Part shown: positions 1-9,639 of the stretch, piece after piece
How positions within the stretch are numbered: position 1 is the stretch's first letter
Layout of the letters: each line of letters begins with the position of its first letter
Made by a program: the position numbers and the translations under genes
The notes under the pieces: generated by a model
Told to the model about the DNA's origin: nothing
Databases searched by the model: none
What the model saw: only the letters and a program-made list of their open reading frames with translations
Assembly (NCBI RefSeq): GCF_019744875.1
Contig: NZ_JAIETU010000006.1
Coordinates: forward strand, 1-64,000
Source: Hyphomicrobium sp.
GTDB taxonomy: Bacteria; Pseudomonadota; Alphaproteobacteria; Rhizobiales; Hyphomicrobiaceae
Direction: 5' to 3'
DNA length: 64,000 bases

Positions 1-985
<985 letters not shown>

Positions 986-1002
986 CGCTCTCATTAAGCA
1001 AT

Positions 1003-1087
1003 GCTCATCGTAATCGCTCACGCTGCGATCGGCGCGCTAAACCGCGCCCGCAGCACCGCGAGGGCGGCAAATGCCGCCTCGATGAGC
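1003..1087 (+). other. 23S-5S spacer processing stem
   Basis: In the spacer between the 23S and 5S genes, GCTCATCG (1003-1010) is perfectly complementary to CGATGAGC (1080-1087). It encloses a GC-rich segment with internal complementarity. Stems like this in rRNA spacers usually serve RNase III processing; that role is inferred. No tRNA is present in the spacer. Confidence 0.45.
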
Positions 1088-1138
1088 GTAGGAAAATGCA
1101 CGAAAGACCCAGAATTCATTCACATCACGCTTTCGCCG

Positions 1139-1256
1139 ACCTGGTGATTATGGCGGGGTGGCTGCACCCGATCCCATTCCGAACTCGGCCGTGAAACGCC
1201 CCAGCGCCAATGGTACTTCGTCTTAAGACGCGGGAGAGTAGGTCGTCGCCAGGTCT
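1139..1256 (+). rRNA. rrf: 5S ribosomal RNA
   Basis: A 5S gene of about 118 nt follows the 23S gene by roughly 150 bases. It has the conserved 'cccgatcccattccgaactc' block and a complementary 5'/3' terminal pair, CCTGGTG and the 'cgccagg' near 1252. The ends are estimated from that terminal stem. No tRNA-fMet follows, although many alphaproteobacterial rRNA operons carry one. Confidence 0.93.
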
Positions 1257-1318
1257 GCCAAAGCGTGCTGTGAATACCAATTCGAATTCATCAAATCCTC
1301 TTCACATCGTCGATCATG

Positions 1319-1350
1319 CGCCGCCCAGGCTTACGTCTGGGCGGCGTTTT
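1319..1350 (+). terminator. Rho-independent terminator of the rRNA operon
   Basis: A perfect 10-bp stem, CGCCGCCCAG (1319-1328) and CTGGGCGGCG (1337-1346), with an 8-nt loop is followed directly by TTTT. Its place just after 5S fits the end of the rrn operon. Confidence 0.9.
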
Positions 1351-1469
1351 GCGTTTCGGGCGCACGGGGTTTCTGGGCATCGTGTTAGCCGTGCCGCGCA
1401 CGACGTCTTGGAAGTCGCTCCGACTGGTGACATTCTGTGTTCCGATCGCGATGATCCGGAGCCTGTGCC

Positions 1470-1871
1470 ATGCCTCAGAATGTCGTCGTTTTCGAGCGGC
1501 TGATGTACGCGTCGGTGTGCATTGCGCTGCTCAATCTCATTCTCGATGGGTCGCGCCAGGCTGCGATGCCGGAAATTGAGGCGCTCGGCGGCATGGCATT
1601 CGTGGCCGGCGTCGTGCTGGCGACGCTTGGGATCATTCTGCTTCTGATCTGGTTGATCGTACGCAAGCGCAAGAACTGGGCGCGGATGCTGTTTGCGGCG
1701 ATGTTCGTGCTCGGGCTATGGCCGACAATCCAGAATATTTCGATGCTGCTCGAGGCAAGCCCGCTCGTTGCGCTTCTTAGCGTGGCGCAGATCGTCATTC
1801 AGGGCGCGGCGCTCTTCTTCATTTTCACCGGGGATGCGCCGCGGTGGTTCGAGGCGCCCAAGCCGGCTTAA
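1470..1871 (+). CDS. Small integral membrane protein, unknown function
   Basis: This 133-residue protein has four predicted hydrophobic segments (about residues 10-25, 40-62, 70-88 and 98-118), and a short basic loop (RKRKNW) after the second suggests that end faces the cytoplasm. GGAG lies at a suitable distance before the ATG. I do not recognise the family; the layout resembles short four-helix proteins widespread in Proteobacteria. It stands alone after the rRNA operon and converges on the next gene. Confidence 0.7.
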   Translation: MPQNVVVFERLMYASVCIALLNLILDGSRQAAMPEIEALGGMAFVAGVVLATLGIILLLIWLIVRKRKNWARMLFAAMFVLGLWPTIQNISMLLEASPLVALLSVAQIVIQGAALFFIFTGDAPRWFEAPKPA

Positions 1872-1892
1872 GAGAACTCGCTTTTGCGCGCG

Positions 1893-2258
1893 CTATAACG
1901 CCGCGAGCCCGCAGAGGCCGACGATGGCTGCCAGCGACAGGACGGTCGAGATGTTGATGTCGCCGAACTCGTGGACGCGAATCTCACGGATGACCTCCGG
2001 GCCGGCCTGAACCGTGACGCGAGGATCGGGCTCGCGGGCCCGAACCCAGTTCCAAAAGAACCGGCCGAACGATTGCGTGCGCCGCCAGATCTCGAAAGGC
2101 GCGCGGCGCCACCCATATTTCATTCCATAGATCACGACAATGAGGACGGCGATCTGAAGCAGGGTCGAAACCCAGCCGCCGATCAGGAACCAGATCAGCG
2201 CCCAAACGACTCCGGCGGCGGTCAGCAGCGCAGAGGCGAGCCAAGCGATGATGTCCAT
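1893..2258 (-). CDS. Hypothetical membrane protein
   Basis: A 121-residue protein starting at the ATG at 2258, preceded by AGAGGA. A longer in-frame extension exists but has neither a better ribosome site nor a membrane-protein composition. Residues 1-48 form two adjacent hydrophobic helices, a charged amphipathic middle follows (about 50-95, rich in Arg and Trp), and the last 20 residues form a third helix. Function unknown. It is divergent from msrA, with about 115 bp between the starts. Confidence 0.65.
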   Translation of the reverse strand: MDIIAWLASALLTAAGVVWALIWFLIGGWVSTLLQIAVLIVVIYGMKYGWRRAPFEIWRRTQSFGRFFWNWVRAREPDPRVTVQAGPEVIREIRVHEFGDINISTVLSLAAIVGLCGLAAL

Positions 2259-2372
2259 GACGTCCTCTGAGCCTTGCGGCGGGTGGTTGCCGAAATCGTG
2301 ATGGGTGACGTGTGAAACGCGGAACGCTGCGGTTCGTACTAGGATCACATGCGTAATCAGTCAGGTAAGACA

Positions 2373-3038
2373 ATGCTGTTCTCAAGAAAAAAGACCGAAC
2401 TGCCGACGTCCGACACGGCTCTCGTGGGCCGGCCGACGCCGCTTTCCACGGCGGAGGAGCATTTCATCTTCGGGCGGCCGCTCAAGGGTCCCTACCCGGC
2501 CGGGCTCGAGGTTGCGATGTTCGGCATGGGCTGCTTCTGGGGTGTCGAGCGCAAGTTCTGGGAGCTCGGCGCCGGTATCTGGGTGACGGCGGTGGGGTAC
2601 GCGGGCGGGTTTACGCCGAACGCGACCTATGAAGAGGTGTGCACGGGGCGGACCGGGCACAACGAAGTGGTGCTGGTGGTCTTCGATCCGGCCGTGATCT
2701 CTTACGAGCGGCTGCTCAAGACGTTCTGGGAGAGCCACAACCCCACCCAGGGCATGCGCCAGGGGAATGACGTCGGAACGCAGTATCGATCTGGAATTTA
2801 TGTGTTTTCCGATGAGCAGGCAGCGGCTGCGGAGCAGTCCAAGGCCGCCTACCAGCGCAATCTGACGGCGGCCGGGTTTGGTGCGATCACGACCGAGATC
2901 CTGCCGGCGCCGGAATTCTACTTCGCCGAGGACTATCATCAGCAGTATCTCGCCAAGGTCCCGCACGGCTATTGCGGGCTCGGCGGCACGGGCGTGACCT
3001 GCGCGCTGCCGACGGGTGTCGCGGCGGGGCCAATCTGA
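2373..3038 (+). CDS. msrA: Peptide-methionine (S)-S-oxide reductase MsrA
   Basis: MsrA repairs oxidised methionine by reducing the S-epimer of methionine sulfoxide, with thioredoxin as the usual electron source. The 221-residue protein carries the active-site motif GCFWGVE with catalytic Cys at about residue 54, followed by the family blocks VGYAGG, YEEVCTG and GHNEVV. A C-terminal GYCGLGGTG segment holds a likely resolving Cys. I chose the ATG at 2373; an in-frame start 24 bases earlier is possible. The N-terminal 45 residues before the catalytic block match the longer MsrA type. It is transcribed alone. Confidence 0.93.
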   Translation: MLFSRKKTELPTSDTALVGRPTPLSTAEEHFIFGRPLKGPYPAGLEVAMFGMGCFWGVERKFWELGAGIWVTAVGYAGGFTPNATYEEVCTGRTGHNEVVLVVFDPAVISYERLLKTFWESHNPTQGMRQGNDVGTQYRSGIYVFSDEQAAAAEQSKAAYQRNLTAAGFGAITTEILPAPEFYFAEDYHQQYLAKVPHGYCGLGGTGVTCALPTGVAAGPI

Positions 3039-3278
3039 GGCAGTTTGGCGCGGAGCTCTATGATCGCGCTCGGCGATCGTCAGATATGTGAAAAATATCA
3101 GATAAGCTTTTCAAGAAACGCAGCAATTCTGTCGTTCTTACGACATCCTGCCGGGGGAAATTCGCGGCCTCCGGGCCACAGGATTAACTTTCGTTGCCGG
3201 GAACTTTTCGCGCTGCACAATTCGGCCCTTATTGTGCAGTGAATGGGTCGTCAGATCAAAAACAATCGAGGGCGGGCA

Positions 3279-3527
3279 ATGAGCGTAAAGCGGGTGGTGT
3301 TGGCGTTGGGTGGTGCGGTGGTCGCAAACGTGGCCGTTGCGGAAGACTTCAAGTTGCCGCCGGAGGTCACTCCGCAGTTGCGGGCAGCGTGCGAGACGGA
3401 CGTTCGTCGTCTCTGCATTGGCGCGAAGCCGACCGTCAGCAAGGTCAAGGCTTGCGTTGCGTTCAAGTATTTCCAGCTCGGCAAGAAGTGCCAGGTGGAG
3501 CTCGCGTCGCTCGGATTCGGGCGCTGA
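3279..3527 (+). CDS. Small secreted cysteine-containing protein
   Basis: An 82-residue product starting at the ATG at 3279, with GAGGGCGGGC just upstream. Residues 1-21 form a signal peptide ending in AVA. The mature part is about 60 residues with four Cys in the pattern ACETDVRRLC...KACV...KKCQ, resembling short Cys-rich-repeat proteins of alphaproteobacteria; the Cys probably pair in the periplasm. The specific function is unknown. A strong terminator follows. Confidence 0.7.
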   Translation: MSVKRVVLALGGAVVANVAVAEDFKLPPEVTPQLRAACETDVRRLCIGAKPTVSKVKACVAFKYFQLGKKCQVELASLGFGR

Positions 3528-3581
3528 GACCCACAATCAATGGCCGGCCTGCCCCGTTGCGGGCCGACTGACGACCTGAAG

Positions 3582-3605
3582 GCCGCCCTGACCGGGCGGC
3601 TTTTT
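3582..3605 (+). terminator. Rho-independent terminator
   Basis: GCCGCCC (3582-3588) pairs with GGGCGGC (3594-3600) around a 5-nt loop, followed by TTTTT. It ends the small Cys-rich gene and also lies just beyond the end of the opposing glycosyltransferase gene. Confidence 0.85.
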
Positions 3606-3632
3606 CATGTCTGCCGCTCTCTTTTGGTCGCG

Positions 3633-5225
3633 CTAGGGAAGCGGCGCGGCTGGGGTGAAGGCCGAGCGCGGGCGATGGGGCGTCTTCTCCCAGTCATAGG
3701 GCGAGGTCGCGAGCTGGTAGAGCGCGCGATAGGCGGCGATCGAGATCATCAGCCAGTAGGCGGGCATCAGGAGCGCGGAGAGCGCCAGGCGGTAGCGGCT
3801 GCGGCCGGCTACGGCGATGGCGCCCAGGGCGACGCCGGTGACGTACCCCAGCACCAGATTGGCGAAGGCGACGACGCGCACGGCATTCGAGACCGGGCCG
3901 TGTTCAAGGATGGCCCAGGGGCCGGCGGCCGCTTCCCAGATCGCGGCGGCGTAGAACCAGGGGTGTACGAGCGTCGACAGGATCAGCCCGCCCATCAGCA
4001 CCTGAAGCCCCAGGAAGCGCAGCCATCCGAGATCGCGCGCTGTCGCGAGGGGACGGCGCATGTGGACCAGATATGTTTGCATCCATCCCTTGAGCCAGCG
4101 GGTGCGCTGGTTGCGCCAGGTGCGATAGTTCGCCGGCGCCTCCTCCCAGGTGGTCGAGTCCAGGACTTCGACGCGGTAGCCTTTGCGGGCGAGGCGAATG
4201 CCCAGATCCGCATCCTCCGTGACGTTGAACGGGTCCCAGCCGCCGACCTGTTCGAGGACGGCTCTCGAAAAATGGTTGGACGTGCCGCCGAGCGGGACGG
4301 GGAGGTTGAGGCGTTCGAGGGTCGGCAGGACGCAATCGAAGAGGGCGGTGTACTCGATCGCGAACTGGCGCGTGAGCCAGGTCTCGCCGTCGTTGATGAC
4401 GTTGAGCCGGGCCTGCAGGCAGCCGAGGCCGGGATTGGCGGCCAGCCGCGCGGCGGCGCGCCGCAACTGGTCCGGTTCGGGGATGTCCTCGGCGTCGTAG
4501 ACAACCACGAGATCGCCGGTGGCGCGGCGCAGAGCGTAGTTCAGCGCGCGCGGTTTGGTGCGAGGCTGGCCATCCGGCACGACGACCACAGAGACGTGCC
4601 CGGGGAGCGCCTGTGCTGCGACCGCCGTCCGCGTGGCGACGTCCACGTGTTCGAGAATGAGGAACACTTCCAGCCTGTCTGCCGGGTAGTCGATGCGTGC
4701 GATGGCGGCGATGAGATCGGGCACGACCGCGACTTCGTCGTAGAGCGGGATCAGAAGCGAATAGCGAGGAAGCACGGCCGGTGCTGCTGTCGGGGCAGGC
4801 TTTGCGCGATGCGCCCCTACACGGCCGAGCCGCGTGGCGGTGTGCCAGAGGGCGGCCGACTTCAAGGCGACGACGCAGAAGAACGGCACGGCAAGGATGG
4901 CCGCGAGCGCAAAAAGCGCGTGCGCGAGAGAGAGTACGGCCGTCATCATCAAAGCGACCGCGGCGCCAAACAGCGCGCGCTTCTGCCAGATCCAGGTGGG
5001 CATGCCGGCCGACAGGTCGGGCGTGGCGAGACGCAGGCTGTTGACGGCCGCATGAAGATCGCGCTTTTCGAGGCTGCCGGAGCGCTTGTGCGCGATGGAC
5101 CTCGGGATCCGCTTGCTCAGCCGCGTTTGCGGCCGAAATCTCGATTGCGGCGCAAGCAGGCCAACGTGTCCGATGCCGTGAGTACGTTGATCCACGACGG
5201 ATCGGTCCCCCCGAGCGGTGCCCAA
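3633..5225 (-). CDS. Membrane glycosyltransferase, family 2
   Basis: Transfers a sugar from a nucleotide donor to an unknown acceptor at the cytoplasmic face of the membrane. One hydrophobic hairpin (about residues 83-120 in the long numbering) precedes the GT-A domain (about 150-395). That domain has the metal-binding YDAED, the acceptor-site TEDADL and the processive-type QRTRW motif. Two or three helices follow at the C terminus. The start is uncertain: the first in-frame start is TTG at 5225, a GTG lies at 5195, and the ATG at 5003 would cut into the conserved segment (TPDLSAG) before the first helix. Donor and product are not predictable from sequence. It is divergent from the solute-binding protein gene. 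Confidence 0.85.
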   Translation of the reverse strand: MGTARGDRSVVDQRTHGIGHVGLLAPQSRFRPQTRLSKRIPRSIAHKRSGSLEKRDLHAAVNSLRLATPDLSAGMPTWIWQKRALFGAAVALMMTAVLSLAHALFALAAILAVPFFCVVALKSAALWHTATRLGRVGAHRAKPAPTAAPAVLPRYSLLIPLYDEVAVVPDLIAAIARIDYPADRLEVFLILEHVDVATRTAVAAQALPGHVSVVVVPDGQPRTKPRALNYALRRATGDLVVVYDAEDIPEPDQLRRAAARLAANPGLGCLQARLNVINDGETWLTRQFAIEYTALFDCVLPTLERLNLPVPLGGTSNHFSRAVLEQVGGWDPFNVTEDADLGIRLARKGYRVEVLDSTTWEEAPANYRTWRNQRTRWLKGWMQTYLVHMRRPLATARDLGWLRFLGLQVLMGGLILSTLVHPWFYAAAIWEAAAGPWAILEHGPVSNAVRVVAFANLVLGYVTGVALGAIAVAGRSRYRLALSALLMPAYWLMISIAAYRALYQLATSPYDWEKTPHRPRSAFTPAAPLP

Positions 5226-5320
5226 CGAGCGGTTCGCACAGCTCGTTCCCGTATCGATCTTGCCATAATGCTTTCGATGTTGAATAGCAGTTTGCGAAAC
5301 GTTGTCGTGAGGCTCGCCGG

Positions 5321-6214
5321 ATGTCTATCTTGACAGTGCTCTCGAACATTGCAGGCCGCGCAGTCCGATGTGCGCCTGCCGCGATGCGCCGGGCGGGATT
5401 TTCGCTGGTCTGCATCTGTGCGGCGTTCGCACCAGCGGCGCTCTCGCCCGCCGCGCTCGGACAGGAGAGCGATCCGGCGACGGTTTCGGCGGACGGGCCG
5501 ACCGAGCCGCGGCGCGTGGTGATCCGCTTTCTGACCGAGGGCGAGTTTCCGCCGTTCAACTACTACGACGACGAGGGCGTGCTTTCGGGATTCAACATCG
5601 ATCTCGCGCGCGCCATCTGCCTCGAGGTGGGGGCGGCCTGCGACATCAAGGTGCGCCCCTGGGAAGAGCTGCTGACGGCGCTCAAGCGCGGAGATGCGGA
5701 TGCCGTCATCGCCGCCCACCGCGTCACGGCCGGCGGACTGGCCGAGGTCGACTTTTCCGATCGCTACTTCTACACGCCGGGCCGCTTCGCCGGCAAAACG
5801 GGCGAGGCGCGTCCGGACCTGCGTCCCGACGAGCTCGATGGCGTGACCATCGGCGTTGCGAAAGGCACCGCGCACGAGGCGTTCGTGCGCGCGTTCTACC
5901 GGGACAGCCGCATCGTGCTATTCGAGAATCCGGAGCTGGCGCGAGAGGCGCTACAACAGGGCAAGGTGGAGCTGATCTTCGACGACGCGATCAGCCTGGC
6001 GCTCTGGCTCAATGGCTCGCTGTCGCGGCAATGCTGCGAGTTCAAGGGCGATGCGTTCCTGGAGCCCAAGTACTTCGGCGATGGGCTGGCGATGGCGCTG
6101 CCGAGAAACGATCCACAGATCAAGATTCTGATTAACGATGCGCTCAAGAAGGTGCGTCAGAGCGGCCGGTTCCAGGAGATCGTCGAGCGCTATTTTCCGG
6201 TGCGCATTTACTAA
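5321..6214 (+). CDS. Periplasmic solute-binding protein, family 3
   Basis: A 297-residue extracytoplasmic binding protein of the amino-acid/polar-solute type (SBP_bac_3). A signal peptide with a long basic N terminus runs to about residue 47. The binding fold then begins with VIRFLTEGEFPPFNYYD and has the signature GFNIDLARAIC. Later family landmarks include DAVIAAHR, the FSDRYFYTPGRF hinge and a C-terminal FQEIVERYF. No ABC permease or ATPase gene adjoins it, so the partner transporter is elsewhere or it serves another sensing role. The ligand is unknown. Confidence 0.82.
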   Translation: MSILTVLSNIAGRAVRCAPAAMRRAGFSLVCICAAFAPAALSPAALGQESDPATVSADGPTEPRRVVIRFLTEGEFPPFNYYDDEGVLSGFNIDLARAICLEVGAACDIKVRPWEELLTALKRGDADAVIAAHRVTAGGLAEVDFSDRYFYTPGRFAGKTGEARPDLRPDELDGVTIGVAKGTAHEAFVRAFYRDSRIVLFENPELAREALQQGKVELIFDDAISLALWLNGSLSRQCCEFKGDAFLEPKYFGDGLAMALPRNDPQIKILINDALKKVRQSGRFQEIVERYFPVRIY

Positions 6215-6450
6215 GACGGTTTGCCGTCGCCGGCATTGGCGCGATGTTGGCGTGCCGGTTCTTGCCTCTTTTCTAGTGTGAGGAGCGGGGCGGATCGCGG
6301 CCCGTTCACCACAAAAGAGCGGGCAGCCGCGGCTTTTCAACTCTTACCGGGGACGTGCGTCCTCCCGGCTGACGCCCTGTCATACTCCTGAAATGCAAAT
6401 CCCGTTGTAAGGAGCCGAGAGACCCGACTGGTGGATCGGAGGTTCTACGC

Positions 6451-7248
6451 ATGGGGATGGACCGGACATACCGAACTCTGTTCATATCCGACGTGCATCT
6501 CGGCACGCGCTCGTCACAGGCGGATGCGCTGCTCGAGTTCCTGAAGCACACGGAAGCCGACACGATCTATCTGGTCGGCGATATCGTCGATTTCTGGCGC
6601 ATCAAGCGGGGCGCCGTATGGCCCCAGTCCCACAACGACGTGCTGCAGAAGATCCTGCGCAAGGTGCGCAAGGGTACGCGCGTGGTGTTCATTCCCGGTA
6701 ATCACGACGAGGGCATCCGCGACTACGCGGGCATGCATTTCGGCGGCATCGAGATCGAACGGCAGGCCATTCACACTATGGTCGACGGGCGGCGCTTCGT
6801 GGTGCTGCACGGTGACGAGTACGACGTGGTGGTGCGCTATGCGCGCTGGCTCGCGTTCCTCGGCGATCGCGGCTACGAGTTTGCGCTGTGGCTCAACTCG
6901 CCTCTGAACTTCGTGCGCCGTCATCTCGGCCTCGGGTTCTGGTCGCTCTCGGCTTACCTCAAGCATCGCGTCAAGACGGCCGTGAACTTCATCGGCGAGT
7001 TCGAGAAGGCGCTTGCTGAAGAGGCGCGCCGCCAGCACGTGGACGGCGTGATCTGCGGCCACATCCATCACGCGGCGAGCCGCGACATCGGCGGTATCCA
7101 CTACATCAATACCGGCGACTGGGTGGAGAGCTGCACGGCCATCGGAGAGAAAGAGAACGGCGAAATCGAGCTGATCCGCTGGCACGACGTGGTGCGCGAG
7201 CACGCCGCCGCGACGCTGGCCGGGACCGCAGCGCTCCAGGCCGCCTAA
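6451..7248 (+). CDS. Calcineurin-like metallophosphoesterase, LpxH-related
   Basis: The 265-residue protein resembles UDP-2,3-diacylglucosamine diphosphatases (COG2908), which cleave UDP-sugar lipids in lipid A synthesis. Metal-ligand motifs are in order: DVHLG (about residue 14), GDIVDFW, PGNHD, LHGDEYD and GHIHHA. A strong GGAGG precedes the ATG; a second ATG lies two codons on. Its TAA shares a base with the ATG of the next gene, so the two are translationally coupled. The coupling to a glycosyltransferase suggests an envelope glycolipid role that may differ from canonical lipid A; that is inference. Confidence 0.85.
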   Translation: MGMDRTYRTLFISDVHLGTRSSQADALLEFLKHTEADTIYLVGDIVDFWRIKRGAVWPQSHNDVLQKILRKVRKGTRVVFIPGNHDEGIRDYAGMHFGGIEIERQAIHTMVDGRRFVVLHGDEYDVVVRYARWLAFLGDRGYEFALWLNSPLNFVRRHLGLGFWSLSAYLKHRVKTAVNFIGEFEKALAEEARRQHVDGVICGHIHHAASRDIGGIHYINTGDWVESCTAIGEKENGEIELIRWHDVVREHAAATLAGTAALQAA

Positions 7249-8309
7249 TGCGTATCCTGCTGGCGACGGATGCGTGGTCGCCGCAGATCAACGGCGTCGT
7301 GCGGACCTATCAGCGACTGCAGGCCGAGCTCAAGCGTATGGGGTGCGAGCTGGCGGTGCTGGGGCCCGGAAGCTTTCGTTGCGTGCCGTGCCCGAGCTAT
7401 CCCGAAATCGGGCTGGCGCTCCCCAATCTGAAGCTGTGCGCGGACCTGATCGAGGCCGCGCAGCCGGACGCGATCCATATCGCGACCGAAGGTCCGGTCG
7501 GCTGGATGGCGCGGCGCTATTGCACGCAGCGCAGGCTTCCGTTCACGAGCAGCTTCCACACGCGATTTGCGGACTACATCAGCGCCCGGTGGCCCATTCC
7601 GGAAGCGCTGGTCTATGCGCTTCAGAGGCGCTTTCACCAGCGCAGCGCCGGCGTGATGGTGGCGACGCACAGCCTGGCGGCCGACTTGTCCGTGCGCGGC
7701 TTCCAACGCCTGATGCCCTGGACGCGCGGCGTCGACACGGAGCTTTTCAGGCCCCGCGCGGCGCGGCTGTTCGGCGATGGCCCGGTGTTTCTCTATGTCG
7801 GCCGTGTCGCGGTCGAAAAGAACATCGAAGCCTTCCTTGCCCTCGACCTGCCGGGTGTGAAGGTCGTGGTGGGCGACGGGCCGCAGCTTGGCGAGCTGCG
7901 CGCGCGCTACAGCGACGTGATTTTCACCGGTGTTCGCGAAGGCGAAGGACTTGCCGAGTGCTATGCCTCGGGAGACGTGTTCGTATTTCCGAGCCTGACC
8001 GATACCTTCGGCATGGTGATGCTGGAGGCGATGGCTTCGGGCGTGCCGATCGCGGCGTTTCCGGCCATCGGGCCGAAAGATCTTGTCACGCCCGGCGTCT
8101 CCGGCGTGCTGTCTCACGATCTCGGCGCTGCCGCGCGGAGCGCGCTCAGCCTCGATCGCGCCGCCGTGCGCGAGGCGGCCCTTGCGTTCACCTGGCAGGC
8201 GGCCGCGAAGCTTTTTCTCTCCAACATCGACAGCGCGCGCGCCAATGCGCGCGGGCGTGGCGCTCCCGCCAGCCTCGGCGTGAAACTCGCACGGCCCCGT
8301 TCAGTTTAG
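7248..8309 (+). CDS. Glycosyltransferase, family 4
   Basis: A 353-residue GT-B enzyme. The N-terminal domain starts with LATDAWSPQINGVVRT, which resembles MgtA-type alpha-mannosyltransferases and related glycolipid transferases. The C-terminal donor-binding domain contains VGRVAVEKN and the EX7E-like segment FPSLTDTFGMVMLEAMASG. The last 25 residues are Arg/Ala-rich and probably not part of the fold. Start and stop overlap by one base with the upstream phosphoesterase, so the products probably act in one pathway. Substrate unknown. Confidence 0.88.
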   Translation: MRILLATDAWSPQINGVVRTYQRLQAELKRMGCELAVLGPGSFRCVPCPSYPEIGLALPNLKLCADLIEAAQPDAIHIATEGPVGWMARRYCTQRRLPFTSSFHTRFADYISARWPIPEALVYALQRRFHQRSAGVMVATHSLAADLSVRGFQRLMPWTRGVDTELFRPRAARLFGDGPVFLYVGRVAVEKNIEAFLALDLPGVKVVVGDGPQLGELRARYSDVIFTGVREGEGLAECYASGDVFVFPSLTDTFGMVMLEAMASGVPIAAFPAIGPKDLVTPGVSGVLSHDLGAAARSALSLDRAAVREAALAFTWQAAAKLFLSNIDSARANARGRGAPASLGVKLARPRSV

Positions 8310-8427
8310 GCCGTCACATTTGTGTGGGACGCGCGCCGTCCTTCGTCGGAAATTCCGCTGGTCGTCGTGGTTGAATTGACTATGCTCTGCGCCTTCATCT
8401 CGATTGAACGGCGGGGGCTGACGTTCA

Positions 8428-9006
8428 ATGCGGTTCCGCGGCAATTCCGCTGCATGTCTTGTGCTGATCGCGGCGTTCCTGATGTGTCCAGGCGCGGCGT
8501 ACAGCAAATGCCGGATGAAAAATCCGGATGTCTCGATCAGCGGCATCAAGCTGACCGATCGCGACAGCGCGGTCGCGATCGTGGGCTCGGGCGCAAATCT
8601 CGTCGAGAGCGAAGAAGACCTTCCTCACGCGCGTTTCGTTTCGAAGAGCGGCTCGGAAGAGCTGGTGCTGTTCGCGGCGTTCGGGGCCGTTGAGGACGAG
8701 TACTCTGAAGTGGAAGTCAAAGCCGCCGGCGCGGAAGCGCTGGTGCTGCACGACTTGCCGATCGAGGAGTTCAAGACGGGGCGCGGGGTGGAGCTCGGAA
8801 TGAGCGTCGCCGAGGTGCAGGCGCTGTTCGGGACGTGCTTCAAATCAAAAGAGAAAAACGGCGACGACCTGTTCTTCGAATATGAGATCACCGGGGCGGA
8901 CCGCGATGAGGAGCTCAAGAATTTCGGGTTCCCGATCTACTACGCGGAATACGAATTCCAGAAAGGCAAGCTGACGCGTTTCCGGTTCGGGTTTGCCTAT
9001 CCCTGA
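8428..9006 (+). CDS. Hypothetical secreted protein
   Basis: 192 residues with a signal peptide of about 26 residues (cleavage near AYS-K). The mature part is acidic, contains Cys at about residue 28 and 140, and has a segment (about 130-150) with a GMSVAEVQALFG pattern. That pattern is typical of small SmpA/BamE-like or similar beta proteins in which a variable is linked to a threshold phrase; this resemblance is weak. No function can be assigned. It converges on infA, with a hairpin between. Confidence 0.65.
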   Translation: MRFRGNSAACLVLIAAFLMCPGAAYSKCRMKNPDVSISGIKLTDRDSAVAIVGSGANLVESEEDLPHARFVSKSGSEELVLFAAFGAVEDEYSEVEVKAAGAEALVLHDLPIEEFKTGRGVELGMSVAEVQALFGTCFKSKEKNGDDLFFEYEITGADRDEELKNFGFPIYYAEYEFQKGKLTRFRFGFAYP

Positions 9007-9019
9007 CGCGGGCCGTCGT

Positions 9020-9045
9020 GACGCGCCGACCGGTCTCGGCGCGTC
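9020..9045. terminator. Inverted repeat between convergent genes
   Basis: A perfect 10-bp stem GACGCGCCGA/TCGGCGCGTC with a 6-nt loop sits between the convergent 8428-9006 and infA genes. Neither side has a T-run, so intrinsic termination would be weak. Confidence 0.35.
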
Positions 9046-9057
9046 CGGCTTAGATGA

Positions 9058-9339
9058 TCAACGCCGCGGACGCTGGCCGCCGCCTGGGCCCGTCGATCCC
9101 GGAGGCGGGCCGGAGCGGGCATCCTTGTGACGGAAGTTGATGCGACCCTTGGTGAGGTCGTAGGGCGTCATCTCGACCGTGACCTTGTCGCCGGCGAGAA
9201 TACGAATGCGGTTCTTCTTCATTCGTCCCGACGTGTAGGCAATGACTTCATGTCCGTTGTCGAGCTTTACGCGGCAGCGGGCGTCGGGAAGCACCTCCTC
9301 CACCACACCTTCAAACTCGAGCATCTCTTCCTTCGCCAT
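9058..9339 (-). CDS. infA: Translation initiation factor IF-1 (paralogue with C-terminal tail)
   Basis: IF-1 binds the ribosomal A site during initiation. Residues 1-72 are a complete S1-like OB fold beginning [20 protein letters not shown], with the conserved [18 protein letters not shown] and [13 protein letters not shown] segments. The remaining 21 residues form a Gly/Pro/Arg-rich tail absent from the usual 72-residue protein. Alphaproteobacteria often carry two infA genes, and this looks like the second type. It lies just downstream of a cold shock gene on the same strand, which hints at a role in cold or stress translation; that part is inferred. Confidence 0.93.
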   Translation of the reverse strand: MAKEEMLEFEGVVEEVLPDARCRVKLDNGHEVIAYTSGRMKKNRIRILAGDKVTVEMTPYDLTKGRINFRHKDARSGPPPGSTGPGGGQRPRR

Positions 9340-9370
9340 TCAATCTCCCTGGGCGATCCCGAATGTCATT

Positions 9371-9410
9371 CGTGCAAAAGCAACGGGGAGCAGACCCGTC
9401 CGCTCCCCGT
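9371..9410 (-). terminator. Terminator after the cold shock gene
   Basis: ACGGGGAGC (9383-9391) pairs perfectly with GCTCCCCGT (9402-9410) around a 10-nt loop. On the minus strand the stem is followed by TGCTTTTGC, a moderate T tract. It separates the cold shock gene from infA, although read-through would join them. Confidence 0.6.
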
Positions 9411-9432
9411 TCATTTTCGTCTCGCTTGTAGC

Positions 9433-9639
9433 TTAGAGCGGACGCAGGTTCACTGCGGCGATCTTGCCGTTGCGACCACGTTCCGTCTCGTAGGCGATCT
9501 TCTGACCCTCGCGGAGAGTTTGCAGACCTGCGCGCTCCACGGCCGAGATGTGCACGAACACATCAGCCCCGCCCTCTTCAGGCTGAATGAAGCCGTATCC
9601 CTTTTGACCGTTGAACCACTTAACAGTGCCGTTAGACAT
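9433..9639 (-). CDS. Cold shock domain protein (CspA family)
   Basis: A 68-residue single-domain nucleic-acid-binding protein. RNP1 is KGYGFIQ and RNP2 is VFVHISAVE, in a standard CSD that starts MSNGTVKWFNG. The ATG at 9639 is preceded by GGAGG; a longer in-frame reading upstream has no such support. Csp proteins melt RNA structure and commonly have long regulated 5' leaders; several hundred gene-free bases lie upstream here. Confidence 0.95.
   Translation of the reverse strand: MSNGTVKWFNGQKGYGFIQPEEGGADVFVHISAVERAGLQTLREGQKIAYETERGRNGKIAAVNLRPL

Noticed and set aside
3540-5333. A 597-codon plus-strand frame over the glycosyltransferase
   Set aside because: It is the antisense shadow of a gene with clear GT2 motifs; the translation is Arg/Gly/Asp-rich without domains.
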